From Vibrio splendidus (GTDB taxonomy: Bacteria > Pseudomonadota > Gammaproteobacteria > Enterobacterales > Vibrionaceae): a stretch of DNA of 64,000 bases. Position numbers and translations under genes: made by a program. The notes beneath the pieces are model-generated. The model worked only from the letters and a program-made list of their open reading frames with translations, was not told where the DNA came from and did not search any database. The stretch is from NCBI RefSeq assembly GCF_002873455.1, contig NZ_MCUN01000001.1, positions 248,001 through 312,000 on the forward strand. The letters are read 5' to 3'. Of this stretch, positions 37,098 through 45,492 are shown piece by piece (within the stretch, counting starts at the first letter, position 1; each line of letters begins with the position of its first letter).

Positions 37098-38621
37098 ATG
37101 CACAAAATGATCAATAAGACAGTATTGGCTGTAGTCATCTCAGCCGCAGTCAGTACTCAAGCTCTGGCTGTATCAGAAGACCAAAAGCAGCAACTAGACA
37201 ACGCGATTGTTAAAGTCAGTCAGTCTCAAGAAGACAAAATCAAAGAGTTCCACGCTTACGTAAATGCTTACTTAGATGAGTACGAAGCATGGCGTGACGA
37301 ATACACCAACAAACTTGATCAGCGCCGTAGCGATCTGATTAAGAATTGGGGTGAAGGTGAGGTTTCATCTCAAACCAAACAGGTCGAGTATTCACAAGAT
37401 GATCAAGTGAAGACTGCCGTCGACTATGAAAGTAATACTGCGACGGTATCTGTGTTGGTTGATGAAGACAGCACACCTGAAAAGATAAAAGCGCTTGTAA
37501 AAGATATTCCTGTTGAAGTGGAAGGCCAAAGTGTTGAACTGGCCGAATTGAAAGCTGAAGACCATGCTGTTCTATATTCGTTGAAAAAAGAGCAACAAGA
37601 AAAGGACTTTGTAATCGAACAGACACAAAGTCAAATGAATGAGCTTGATGTTCAAGCTGAGCGTCTTATTCAATCAAATACAGGCATTCCAGATTCATTC
37701 ATTTATCAGCGTGCTCACAACAAAAAACTGGCACTCCTGAGCAAAGCGCAACAGCGTATTGCAGCACAGACTGAGCTGTACGACGAAATGCGTGCTAAAT
37801 ACGGAATTGAAGTGACACGACCAGAGCCTAAGGTAGAAGTCGTTGAACCGGTTGAAAAGGTAGAATCTCCTAAGGAAGTCGCTAAATTAGAGCCAGTTGC
37901 AGAACCAAAGCAGCCTTCGAAAGTGGTTGAAAAGACCATAGAGAACGCAGCTGAAAAAGTACCTGAAACTAACGCTGTGAAACTTGAGGCAGCCGTAAAA
38001 CCTGTGCCTGCAGTGGAAGTGGCTGCTATACCAGTGAAACCGAAAAAGGTGGTGACCTACAAAGTTAAACTTCCTGAAAACAGCTTAAAAGCGCGCGCAA
38101 GCAAGTACAGTGCTTTAGCTGAGAAAGAGAGTAAAAACTGGGAAATTGATGCGGCATTGATCATGGCGATCATGCACTCGGAATCGGCTTTCCGTCCTGA
38201 TGCGAAATCGCACGTTCCAGCATTTGGCTTGATGCAAGTGGTACCAACCAGTGCAGGGCATGATGTGAACAAGCAAGTTCGCAATATTGATGCGCCGATG
38301 AAAGTGGCTGATTTGTATCAACCTGTGATTAACGTAGAAACCGGAACGGCTTATCTAGATATCTTGAACAGCAAATACCTACGTAAGGTCAAGAATGACG
38401 AAAGTCGTTTGTACTGTGTGATTGCGGCGTATAACACGGGCGCGGGCAACGTGGCGAGAGCATTTAATAAAGACCGCTCTACCAGTATTGGTAAAGCTTC
38501 TAAGGTGATTAATGAACTGACGCCACAAGAAGTCTATGACCAACTGGTTGCTAACCTGCCATACGACGAAACCAAGAACTACTTAAAGAAAGTAAACAGT
38601 CGTATTGCATTGTATAAGTGA
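37098..38621 (+). CDS. MltC-like lytic transglycosylase with long linker
   Basis: A 507-residue secreted protein. A signal sequence ends near ALAV (about residue 25). An N-terminal region of about 190 residues resembles the DUF3393 part of MltC. A P/V/E/K-rich linker (about 235-320) follows, then a C-terminal SLT domain with MHSESAFRPDA (catalytic Glu in ESAF), AFGLMQVVP and CVIAAYNTGAG. Lytic transglycosylases cut peptidoglycan. It lacks the lipobox of E. coli MltC, so it may be periplasmic and soluble. GGAG precedes ATG 37098. It sits just after the three lipoprotein genes, which suggests that it opens the wall for a structure they form. Confidence 0.8.
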   Translation: MHKMINKTVLAVVISAAVSTQALAVSEDQKQQLDNAIVKVSQSQEDKIKEFHAYVNAYLDEYEAWRDEYTNKLDQRRSDLIKNWGEGEVSSQTKQVEYSQDDQVKTAVDYESNTATVSVLVDEDSTPEKIKALVKDIPVEVEGQSVELAELKAEDHAVLYSLKKEQQEKDFVIEQTQSQMNELDVQAERLIQSNTGIPDSFIYQRAHNKKLALLSKAQQRIAAQTELYDEMRAKYGIEVTRPEPKVEVVEPVEKVESPKEVAKLEPVAEPKQPSKVVEKTIENAAEKVPETNAVKLEAAVKPVPAVEVAAIPVKPKKVVTYKVKLPENSLKARASKYSALAEKESKNWEIDAALIMAIMHSESAFRPDAKSHVPAFGLMQVVPTSAGHDVNKQVRNIDAPMKVADLYQPVINVETGTAYLDILNSKYLRKVKNDESRLYCVIAAYNTGAGNVARAFNKDRSTSIGKASKVINELTPQEVYDQLVANLPYDETKNYLKKVNSRIALYK

Positions 38622-38657
38622 TAATTAAGTCATAAATGAGATAACTAGAGCAAAAAT

Positions 38658-38684
38658 AAGTACATGTTGTTGGCATGTACTTTT
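38658..38684 (+). terminator. Hairpin terminator
   Basis: AAGTACATG pairs with CATGTACTT around TTGTTGG, followed by TTTT. Confidence 0.82.
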
Positions 38685-38711
38685 CTATTAGTGGAAGAGT
38701 AGAGAGTAACT

Positions 38712-38882
38712 ATGTTAAAAATTTTCGCGTTAGCGTTTATCGGTGTTGGTATTTACCTTGGTCTTAATTACAGCGATGAAATTGAAAGCATCATGGATAC
38801 CGATGCGTTTGAGCGAGTGCAAGAAAAAGCCGAAGACGGCACAGACGCTTTAATGGGTAAAATCGACGAGATTAAAGGTTAA
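38712..38882 (+). CDS. Small membrane protein, 56 residues
   Basis: A short ORF starting MLKIFALAFIGVGIYLGLNY: one membrane helix at about residues 2-18, then an acidic, helical tail (IESIMDTDAFERVQEKAEDG and on). A purine-rich stretch (GAGAGTAAC) precedes the ATG. The gene ends 2 bases before the next ATG, which argues for translational coupling and a real gene. The family and function are not recognised. Confidence 0.6.
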   Translation: MLKIFALAFIGVGIYLGLNYSDEIESIMDTDAFERVQEKAEDGTDALMGKIDEIKG

Positions 38883-38884
38883 TA

Positions 38885-39679
38885 ATGTCTCAAGAACAAA
38901 GCACAAGTATTCAAAAAGATATACAAGAACTTCAGGATACGCAAGAGTCACTGTTAGAAGAGCAAAAGAAGGGAGGGATAGCGCGCACCATTGGTTTGGT
39001 CTCAGTTATTTCAATTGCTTTGGGCGGTTTTAATGATAGCTTCGATGCATTAGAAAAGATGTTTGATTTTGGTCTTTCTCAAATGACGGATATTCCATCA
39101 CATAGAAAGCTGGATAAGATTTATATTCGTTCATCTGCTGAAACGTTAGATCAAACATTTGGTGCACCTGTATATATTAAGCGCGCAACAACGAACGATG
39201 TGATCAAGTATTATCAAGACGACAACTTCATTCTTTCATCTATTACTAGGGATAACGCCATTGTCGCTTATCTTGTGTTCCCAGATGAAGGTTTTGTGCC
39301 TGAAACATTAGAGCATGCTGGTGGTAGTGATTTTTTCAATCAGCCTTTTAATGCTATCGAAAGTGTCAATGACATACGAGCGTCGTTCGCGAGAACGGGT
39401 AACTATTATATTGAAGAAAATAACGGCGGTGAATTCGGCTATTTATATTCTTCAATCAGTGGTGCGAGTGAATTCATTTCATCAATGACAGAGGGTAATC
39501 GAAAACTGCTTGCCGAAGTTGTTGAATCGTTAACTATGGATGAAAATGTAGTAGAGAGCGTACAGTCTTTACGTTTGAATGCTAAACCTAATTTCTATGG
39601 TTACAGTACGCTAGGTGTTGATGCTTTAGAAGAAGCTATTTTGTCTAACACAGAATATCGTTTAATTCATAAGAGTTAA
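38885..39679 (+). CDS. Uncharacterised protein with coiled coil and one membrane segment
   Basis: A 264-residue protein. Residues 1-30 are charged and probably coiled coil (QKDIQELQDTQESLLEEQKK). One hydrophobic helix follows at about 34-48 (IGLVSVISIALGGF). The main domain (about 80-250) includes TLDQTFGAPVYIKRA and SITRDNAIVAYLVFPDEG. It faintly recalls proteins labelled ETEC_3214-type, but I cannot confirm this. It is coupled to the small membrane protein upstream and followed by a hairpin, then by the DHH phosphoesterase gene. Confidence 0.6.
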   Translation: MSQEQSTSIQKDIQELQDTQESLLEEQKKGGIARTIGLVSVISIALGGFNDSFDALEKMFDFGLSQMTDIPSHRKLDKIYIRSSAETLDQTFGAPVYIKRATTNDVIKYYQDDNFILSSITRDNAIVAYLVFPDEGFVPETLEHAGGSDFFNQPFNAIESVNDIRASFARTGNYYIEENNGGEFGYLYSSISGASEFISSMTEGNRKLLAEVVESLTMDENVVESVQSLRLNAKPNFYGYSTLGVDALEEAILSNTEYRLIHKS

Positions 39680-39693
39680 CCATTAACACATCA

Positions 39694-39719
39694 GTTCTAG
39701 CTTTTTACGAAGCTAGAAC
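39694..39719. terminator. Hairpin between unknown gene and DHH gene
   Basis: GTTCTAGCTT pairs perfectly with AAGCTAGAAC around TTTACG. The T run after it is weak, so it may attenuate rather than stop transcription. Confidence 0.6.
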
Positions 39720-39737
39720 CTTATTAGCAGTTGGATT

Positions 39738-40715
39738 ATGGCAAATTTAAAGTTCGAAAGCTTTCTAGAGCGGCTTAAGGGTGATAAGAGAATCATTATT
39801 CAAGCTCATGACTTCCCTGACCATGATGCGATCTCTTCCGCATACGCTCTTGCATATTTATTAAAAAAGAAAGGGTTGCGCCCGTTTATTACGTTTCATG
39901 GTTATATAGATAGAGTGTCACTCAGAAATTTAATAGATTGGATAGATATTCCAATCTACGAGCCAAAAGATTTAAAATTGCAACCGGATGATAAGATTAT
40001 TGTTGTTGATGGTTGTATTGGTGAGAAAAATGTTATCGATTTTCCTGGGATAGAGGTGGGAGTCATAGACCACCATCAAGTGAAAGCGCCTGATTTTGTA
40101 TGGTATTCCGATATACGCTCAAACTATGGATCAACTGCAACCATTCTGGTTGAATATTACCGCTATTTTTCTTTGTCGATGCCACAGAATATTGCAACAG
40201 CACTGCTGGTTGGTTTGAGCTTTGATACCGCAAACTTTACCCGAGGAGTAGGAACTGCAGACCTAAAAGCACTGTTGTATCTTCAGGTGAAGGCCAACAA
40301 TGATATGGTTAACAAAATTTGTCGTAATCAAGTAGAGTTTCACGAATTAAAACTTTTCTATTCAATGCTCGATAGCTTACGTCGTGAAAAAAATGCAGCA
40401 TTTGCTGTGCTTCCTGAGGGGGGCCCTAAAAATATGCTTGGCGTATTAGGAGATTTCCTGCTGAGCGTTGATGAGCTCGATATTGTCGTCCTCACGGCTA
40501 GAAATAGAGAGAAAACCTTTATCTCTCTTCGTTCAGAGTGTTCAAAAAACAATGTCGCGAAGATAGTTAGAAGGGCTCTTAATGAAAAAGGGATTGGTTT
40601 TGGCGGCGGGCACCCTCATATGGCTGGCGGCATTATCAACAAACAGTTTGAATTCAGCAGTGAACTTGCTTGTGTTTATGACTTGATTCGACCGAACCTT
40701 TTACTTGATGCCTAA
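39738..40715 (+). CDS. DHH-family phosphoesterase (NrnA-like)
   Basis: A 325-residue DHH/DHHA1 protein. The metal-binding motifs are DFPDHDAISSA near the start and GVIDHHQ near residue 113. The substrate-binding DHHA1 motif GGGHPHMAGG is near the end. Relatives degrade nanoRNA, dephosphorylate pAp, or cleave cyclic-dinucleotide products. This protein is distinct from RecJ by size. Which substrate it uses is open. It lies after the unknown membrane-anchored protein on the same strand. Confidence 0.85.
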   Translation: MANLKFESFLERLKGDKRIIIQAHDFPDHDAISSAYALAYLLKKKGLRPFITFHGYIDRVSLRNLIDWIDIPIYEPKDLKLQPDDKIIVVDGCIGEKNVIDFPGIEVGVIDHHQVKAPDFVWYSDIRSNYGSTATILVEYYRYFSLSMPQNIATALLVGLSFDTANFTRGVGTADLKALLYLQVKANNDMVNKICRNQVEFHELKLFYSMLDSLRREKNAAFAVLPEGGPKNMLGVLGDFLLSVDELDIVVLTARNREKTFISLRSECSKNNVAKIVRRALNEKGIGFGGGHPHMAGGIINKQFEFSSELACVYDLIRPNLLLDA

Positions 40716-40760
40716 GTTCATCAATGAAAATGATTGTTGCTCTATAAGAAGCATCAACTC

Positions 40761-40788
40761 AAAGGCGATAACGAAAGTTGTCGCCTTT
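40761..40788 (+). terminator. Hairpin terminator after the DHH gene
   Basis: AAAGGCGATAAC pairs with GTTGTCGCCTTT around GAAA (one wobble), followed by GTCTTATTT. Confidence 0.85.
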
Positions 40789-40959
40789 GTCTTATTTACA
40801 GCAAACCAAATAACATGAATCTTCCTGAGCCTTTGGTTTGGGAGTGACTCGGTGCACAAGTTAGCTAATGTAGACTCGATCTCGATAAATTGGGATACGT
40901 GTTCGAAGTAAATTTGTGAGACGCTTGAACCAGTATCAGTTGAATCACAAGGAAGTTGA

Positions 40960-41886
40960 ATGCACCACTTTAATATCCGTGCTCTTGATTATTTAAACGC
41001 GTTATCAAAATATGGGTCATTGCGTAAGGCATCTAAGATGATGAACGTTGACCCAGCGGCGATGAGCAGAATGCTGACACAGCTAGAAGCGCAAGCGGAA
41101 ATGAAAGTGTGGGAGCGCAACAACCGCCAATCACTGTTAACCGAAGCGGGTAATGAACTGTTGAATTACTACCGTTCAATTGTTCGTGGAGAGGCTGCAG
41201 TGCTTGCTCGATTAACCAAGCTTAAAAACCTCAAAGGAGGCAATGTCAGTATTGCCATCGGTGAAGGGTTTATTACCAACTTGGTTTCCAAGCCGATGCA
41301 AACTTTCATGGCTCGTTATCCAGATATCAATCTATCGATTGAGATAGCTGGAGCGTTAGACGCGATCAAAATGCTTGAAGATCAACAGATAGATTTTGCA
41401 ATTACCTATGCTTCCGCACCGCACCCCAAACTACACTCCCACGTTGAACGCAGCCATCCGCTCGAATTGATTGCTCCGAAGGGACATTTCCTTACGATGA
41501 AAGAGGCGCCTGTGGTAATGCAAGATATTCAAGACGCTTCTCTCGCCTTGATCGATAACTCGACAGGTATGGGTAGGCTGGTAAAGCAGGCCGAGCAAAT
41601 TTCCCACCTTACCTTGCAGCCAAAGCTTCAAACCAATTCGGTAACCGCACTGACGAACTTTGTTTCTGCGGGGTTGGGCGTAACCTTTATGCCCAAACTC
41701 ACCGTGATTGATGAGATCAAGGCTGGCCAGATTGAAGTGGTTGCGACCGATTTGGAGATGTTATCTAAGGCAACCGTTAAGGTTCAATCTTTGAAAGGCC
41801 GCGCACTCACGCTACAGGCTGAAACCTTGTTAGATTTCTTACTTGAAAACGCCACTTTCTTGAGTCATGACGCCTACAATATTTAG
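40960..41886 (+). CDS. LysR-family transcriptional regulator
   Basis: A 308-residue LysR-type regulator. The N-terminal winged helix-turn-helix (about 1-60) reads LDYLNALSKYGSLRKASKMM and MSRMLTQLEAQ, and an effector-binding domain follows. It lies 225 bases before dadA on the same strand and may control it, although LysR genes are more often divergent from their targets. The effector is unknown. Confidence 0.87.
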   Translation: MHHFNIRALDYLNALSKYGSLRKASKMMNVDPAAMSRMLTQLEAQAEMKVWERNNRQSLLTEAGNELLNYYRSIVRGEAAVLARLTKLKNLKGGNVSIAIGEGFITNLVSKPMQTFMARYPDINLSIEIAGALDAIKMLEDQQIDFAITYASAPHPKLHSHVERSHPLELIAPKGHFLTMKEAPVVMQDIQDASLALIDNSTGMGRLVKQAEQISHLTLQPKLQTNSVTALTNFVSAGLGVTFMPKLTVIDEIKAGQIEVVATDLEMLSKATVKVQSLKGRALTLQAETLLDFLLENATFLSHDAYNI

Positions 41887-42111
41887 GAATAGTAAATTTA
41901 TGGAATAACCCCTCCCAGGCTTCCAAATACCTCCAACATCACAGTTCCAAACCGCCGAATTCGTTTTTAAGTGTAATTGATCTTTTGTCAACGCCATCCC
42001 TATTGTTAAGTCAACATGTGCAGAATAAGTTACAAATCATTAACGAAACGAGTTTTAAACAGATAGCTGTGTTCGACAGGTTTTGGCTTTGTTGGGCATT
42101 AGGGGAAGATA

Positions 42112-43365
42112 ATGGAAGTAATTGTAATTGGTAGCGGTGTTATTGGGTTGACTAGTGCTTGGTACCTGGCGAAAGAAGGTCATTCAGTCACAGTTATTGA
42201 TCGTCAAGATAGCAGTGGTAAGGAAACCAGTTTTGCTAATGCCGGGCAGATTTCTTACGGCTATTCTTCACCATGGGCGGCTCCTGGTATTCCATTGAAA
42301 GCCATGAAATGGTTAACCCAAGAGCATGCGCCACTAAAAGTGAAACCGTCACTTTCTCCTGAATTGGTCTCTTGGGCGACTAAGATGCTCACTAACTGCA
42401 ATGAAGCCAAATACGCACAGAATAAATCTCGCATGTTGAGAGTAGCAAATTACAGTCGTGATTGTCTGACTCACCTGAGAACCAGAGAAGAACTGGCTTA
42501 TGAAGGTCGTCAGAAAGGGACACTGCAAGTGTTTCGAAGCGAGAAACAATTGGATTTCATTCAGCAGGATATGAAGCTGCTTAAAGATAGCGGAATTGAG
42601 CATTCGTTGCTTGATGTTGAGCAGTGCTTATCCATTGAACCAGGTTTAGCGGACGTGAAAGATAAGCTGGTGGGTGGCCTGTATTTACCACACGATGAAA
42701 CCGGTGATTGCCATCAGTTCTGTTTAGCCTTGACCGAAAAAGCCCAAAAGCTTGGAGTTCAGTTCGTGTTCGACACCGAAGTGGTGAGGCTGAATCAGCA
42801 GAATCAAACCATTGAGAGTATTACTACCACCCAGGGTGAGTTCAAAGCCGATGCTTATGTGGTCGCTTCGGGCAGTTATTCCCGAGATTTGTTGAAACAA
42901 GTCGACTTGTCTATTCCAGTGTATCCAGTAAAAGGTTACTCACTCACATTGCCTATCGTGAATGCAGACAAATCACCAACCTCTACCGTGATGGATGAAA
43001 CCTACAAGGTAGCGATGACTCGTTTTGATGACCGTATTCGTATTGCAGGAACGGCAGAACTCGCAGGTTTTGATTATCTCATTCCTGAAAAACGTAAAGC
43101 CACGATTGATATGGTGGTCAAAGACCTCTTTCCTCAAGCGGGTGATTTTTCTAAGGCAGAGTATTGGACTGGGTTAAGGCCAATGACCCCTGATGGCACG
43201 CCTATTATCGGCAAAACACCAATAAAGAATCTGTTTACTAATACGGGGCACGGGACCCTAGGTTGGACAATGGCATGTGGCTCAGGAAAGATCTTGGCAA
43301 GCGTGGTTAGTGGCTCAGCTAGTGATATTAAAACTGATGACTTGAGTATCTACCGTTATCTGTAA
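42112..43365 (+). CDS. dadA: D-amino-acid dehydrogenase (DadA family)
   Basis: A 417-residue FAD enzyme, the size of DadA. The N-terminal dinucleotide-binding motif is VIGSGVIGLTSAWYLA, and GLRPMTPDGTPIIG and NTGHGTLGWTMACGSG near the end are typical. It oxidises D-amino acids to 2-oxo acids, passing electrons to the respiratory chain at the membrane. A LysR gene is upstream. No racemase gene (dadX) lies beside it. A related glycine or D-hydroxyproline oxidase is a less likely reading. Confidence 0.87.
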   Translation: MEVIVIGSGVIGLTSAWYLAKEGHSVTVIDRQDSSGKETSFANAGQISYGYSSPWAAPGIPLKAMKWLTQEHAPLKVKPSLSPELVSWATKMLTNCNEAKYAQNKSRMLRVANYSRDCLTHLRTREELAYEGRQKGTLQVFRSEKQLDFIQQDMKLLKDSGIEHSLLDVEQCLSIEPGLADVKDKLVGGLYLPHDETGDCHQFCLALTEKAQKLGVQFVFDTEVVRLNQQNQTIESITTTQGEFKADAYVVASGSYSRDLLKQVDLSIPVYPVKGYSLTLPIVNADKSPTSTVMDETYKVAMTRFDDRIRIAGTAELAGFDYLIPEKRKATIDMVVKDLFPQAGDFSKAEYWTGLRPMTPDGTPIIGKTPIKNLFTNTGHGTLGWTMACGSGKILASVVSGSASDIKTDDLSIYRYL

Positions 43366-43390
43366 TTGAGGGAAGATAACGGTAGATATC

Positions 43391-43429
43391 CCATTAACCC
43401 TATTCTTGAGTTTAGAATGGGGTTAATGG
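43391..43429. terminator. Long hairpin terminator between convergent genes
   Basis: A 16-bp stem (CCATTAACCCTATTCT with AGAATGGGGTTAATGG, one mismatch) lies between dadA and the convergent hydrolase gene. Confidence 0.75.
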
Positions 43430-43451
43430 TGTACGGCTCAGTATTGAGCGT

Positions 43452-44189
43452 CTATCGGGTGGTGGTTTCTAATACATGAGTAAAGCGATCCCATGATTTT
43501 TGGTCAGCTTCTTGTTGATAGTTGTTTGAGCCGAATACAGTAAAGGCATGCGGCGCACCACTGTAGGTGATCATTTCATGCGGAACTTTGGTCGATTCGA
43601 GTTGGGCTGCTAGGTTTCCAAAGTCTTCCATTGTAATCATCGAATCTGCTGTGCCATGGAACACGACAACAGGAGCTTTTGTCTGAGAGTAATCTTGGCC
43701 TTTCGGTGTTGATAAACCACCATGGAAGGTGACATAAGCTTTCGAAGGTATGCCCGCACGCGCGGCTTCCAACACAGCTGCTCCGCCAAAACAGTATCCC
43801 ATCATCACGTTGTTATCTAAGTTACCGCCTAGTCTTTTTGCTTCCATTGCTCCAGCATTGAGTAACGTACGCATCTTTTCTCGGTCTTTATACAATTCGC
43901 CAGTGTGTTGCTTTTTATCTTTCACTTCGGTTGGACGAATATCTTTACCAAACAAGTCGATGGCGAATACGTTGTAACCGAGTTCATTGAGCATCTCAGA
44001 ACGTTTCTTTTCGTAATCGGTTAATCCATCCCAATCATGTACTAATAGCACCAAAGGCGCTTGGTCGCTGGCTTCACTCCAATAACCTTCGTAATCCATA
44101 CCATCGACTTGGTACGTGACGTTTTCTCCTGAAATCGCGGAGAAGGGCAGTAAAACTGAAAACAGGCCGAGCGTAGTGAGTTTTCGCAT
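43452..44189 (-). CDS. Secreted dienelactone hydrolase-family protein
   Basis: A 245-residue hydrolase with an N-terminal signal sequence (cleavage near AISG). GYCFGG carries the nucleophile Cys of the dienelactone hydrolase family. VVFHGTADSMIT holds the acid residue and SGAPHAFT the catalytic His. These enzymes cleave esters or lactones. The periplasmic location and substrate are inferred. It is monocistronic on the reverse strand, convergent with dadA. Confidence 0.85.
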   Translation of the reverse strand: MRKLTTLGLFSVLLPFSAISGENVTYQVDGMDYEGYWSEASDQAPLVLLVHDWDGLTDYEKKRSEMLNELGYNVFAIDLFGKDIRPTEVKDKKQHTGELYKDREKMRTLLNAGAMEAKRLGGNLDNNVMMGYCFGGAAVLEAARAGIPSKAYVTFHGGLSTPKGQDYSQTKAPVVVFHGTADSMITMEDFGNLAAQLESTKVPHEMITYSGAPHAFTVFGSNNYQQEADQKSWDRFTHVLETTTR

Positions 44190-44337
44190 GAGTGATTCCT
44201 TTCGATGACAATTGACGTTTCACTCGAAAGTATAGATAACGCGATGATTCTCGCCAGATTTCTGTTTCTAATTTTGAAGTGTAAGGGTGAAGGTAAAAAA
44301 TATAGGTGAAGGTAAAAATAAAGTTGAAGTGCACTAG

Positions 44338-44367
44338 ACAGCCATCACGATGAAATGCGATGGCTGT
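44338..44367. repeat. Inverted repeat between hydrolase and PLP-enzyme genes
   Basis: ACAGCCATC pairs with GATGGCTGT around 12 bases. The T run follows on the + strand, although both flanking genes are on the - strand, so its use as a terminator there is doubtful. Two copies of GGTGAAGGTAAAAA lie just to the left (about 44286-44320). Confidence 0.5.
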
Positions 44368-44429
44368 TTTGTGATGTTCTCAGCTTACCAGTATTTGAAT
44401 AGCTAAAACTGGGGAATAAAGGAAAACAT

Positions 44430-45365
44430 CTACCAAGATGCGTTGGTTTTGGTATTGCTGATACTCATCTCTGGGTATTTTCGCTGATAGCGTGGCAACA
44501 TCGATTCATTACCTAAGATGCCGCCTTGATGGATATAGATGATGGTTTTGGTTGGGTTGTCTTGTTGCCACTGTTTTAGGCACTGCCACATTAATGGGTC
44601 ATATAGCAGGTCGAATTCAATGTCGGTTTGTTCTTGTAGATCTAACCAAGTTTGATAATCCTGTTGATACAGCTTACCAAAATGGTGTTTGGTTTTGAGC
44701 GGTAAGATCTGTGGATGATCGGTTTCGCCAAGTTCATTGAATTGCTGTGTTAAATACTCACTCCCACCAACACACGCACAAGTTATTACAGGGATGTCGT
44801 GGATCTTTAAATGCTTATGAAGGTACAGAGCAGTACTGCCTGTGCCTGCTGGTAGTGCAACCACAAAATCGTACTTGTTTTCGAAGCGAGTCCAGCTGAG
44901 TATCTCCATCGCCAGTTGTTTCACGCCATACTCCGAAAGTTGGGAGCGTCCGCCTTCCGGCAACACAATGCAATGAGAGTCGGGTTTTCTAACTTGCTCA
45001 ATGTATGCTTTTGGGTGCAGCTCTGCTCCAGTTTCTTTAACTGAAATCACTTTAGCCCCTAAGTCGACAGCGCCACGGTAGTTACCGATAGGACGTTCTT
45101 GTAGCCATTGAGGAATATGGTCTACATAAAACTCAAGCGTCCAGCCTTTAATCTTTGCGAGTGCGGAGAGTGAAAACAGAGAGTTCGCCTGCGCAGAACC
45201 ATAGCTGATCAAGGTAGTGGTTTCTGGGTGCTCGTCTTCCAACAGCTTCATGAATTTACGGGCTTTGTTGCCGCAAAAGTGGGAGTGAAGCTGGTCGTCA
45301 CGCTTTAAGAAAAAGGTGTGGTTGTTGTATTGATGCTGAGTTACAGGGCTATTATTTAGTTTCAT
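44430..45365 (-). CDS. PLP enzyme, ACC deaminase / D-cysteine desulfhydrase family
   Basis: A 311-residue fold-type II PLP enzyme. The lysine that binds PLP lies in CGNKARKFMKL near residue 36. LISYGSAQANSLFSLSALA and the glycine loop ALPAGTGSTALYL bind the substrate and the PLP phosphate. Relatives include 1-aminocyclopropane-1-carboxylate deaminase and D-cysteine desulfhydrase; most bacterial members act on D-cysteine or related amino acids. The exact substrate is not clear. Confidence 0.8.
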   Translation of the reverse strand: MKLNNSPVTQHQYNNHTFFLKRDDQLHSHFCGNKARKFMKLLEDEHPETTTLISYGSAQANSLFSLSALAKIKGWTLEFYVDHIPQWLQERPIGNYRGAVDLGAKVISVKETGAELHPKAYIEQVRKPDSHCIVLPEGGRSQLSEYGVKQLAMEILSWTRFENKYDFVVALPAGTGSTALYLHKHLKIHDIPVITCACVGGSEYLTQQFNELGETDHPQILPLKTKHHFGKLYQQDYQTWLDLQEQTDIEFDLLYDPLMWQCLKQWQQDNPTKTIIYIHQGGILGNESMLPRYQRKYPEMSISNTKTNASW

Positions 45366-45492
45366 CGCACTTAGACAAAATGCTGACTAAAGAGCCTGCA
45401 TTTTTAAATCAAATAGGGCCAACGAGTATCTAGTAGCTAGCCAGCGCTGTAAACCAACTAAATCAAGTTTTCGTTGGATATTGAGCTTAGTA

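Noticed and set aside
44338..44367. Terminator for the PLP-enzyme gene
   Set aside because: The T run is on the + strand while both flanking genes run on the - strand.
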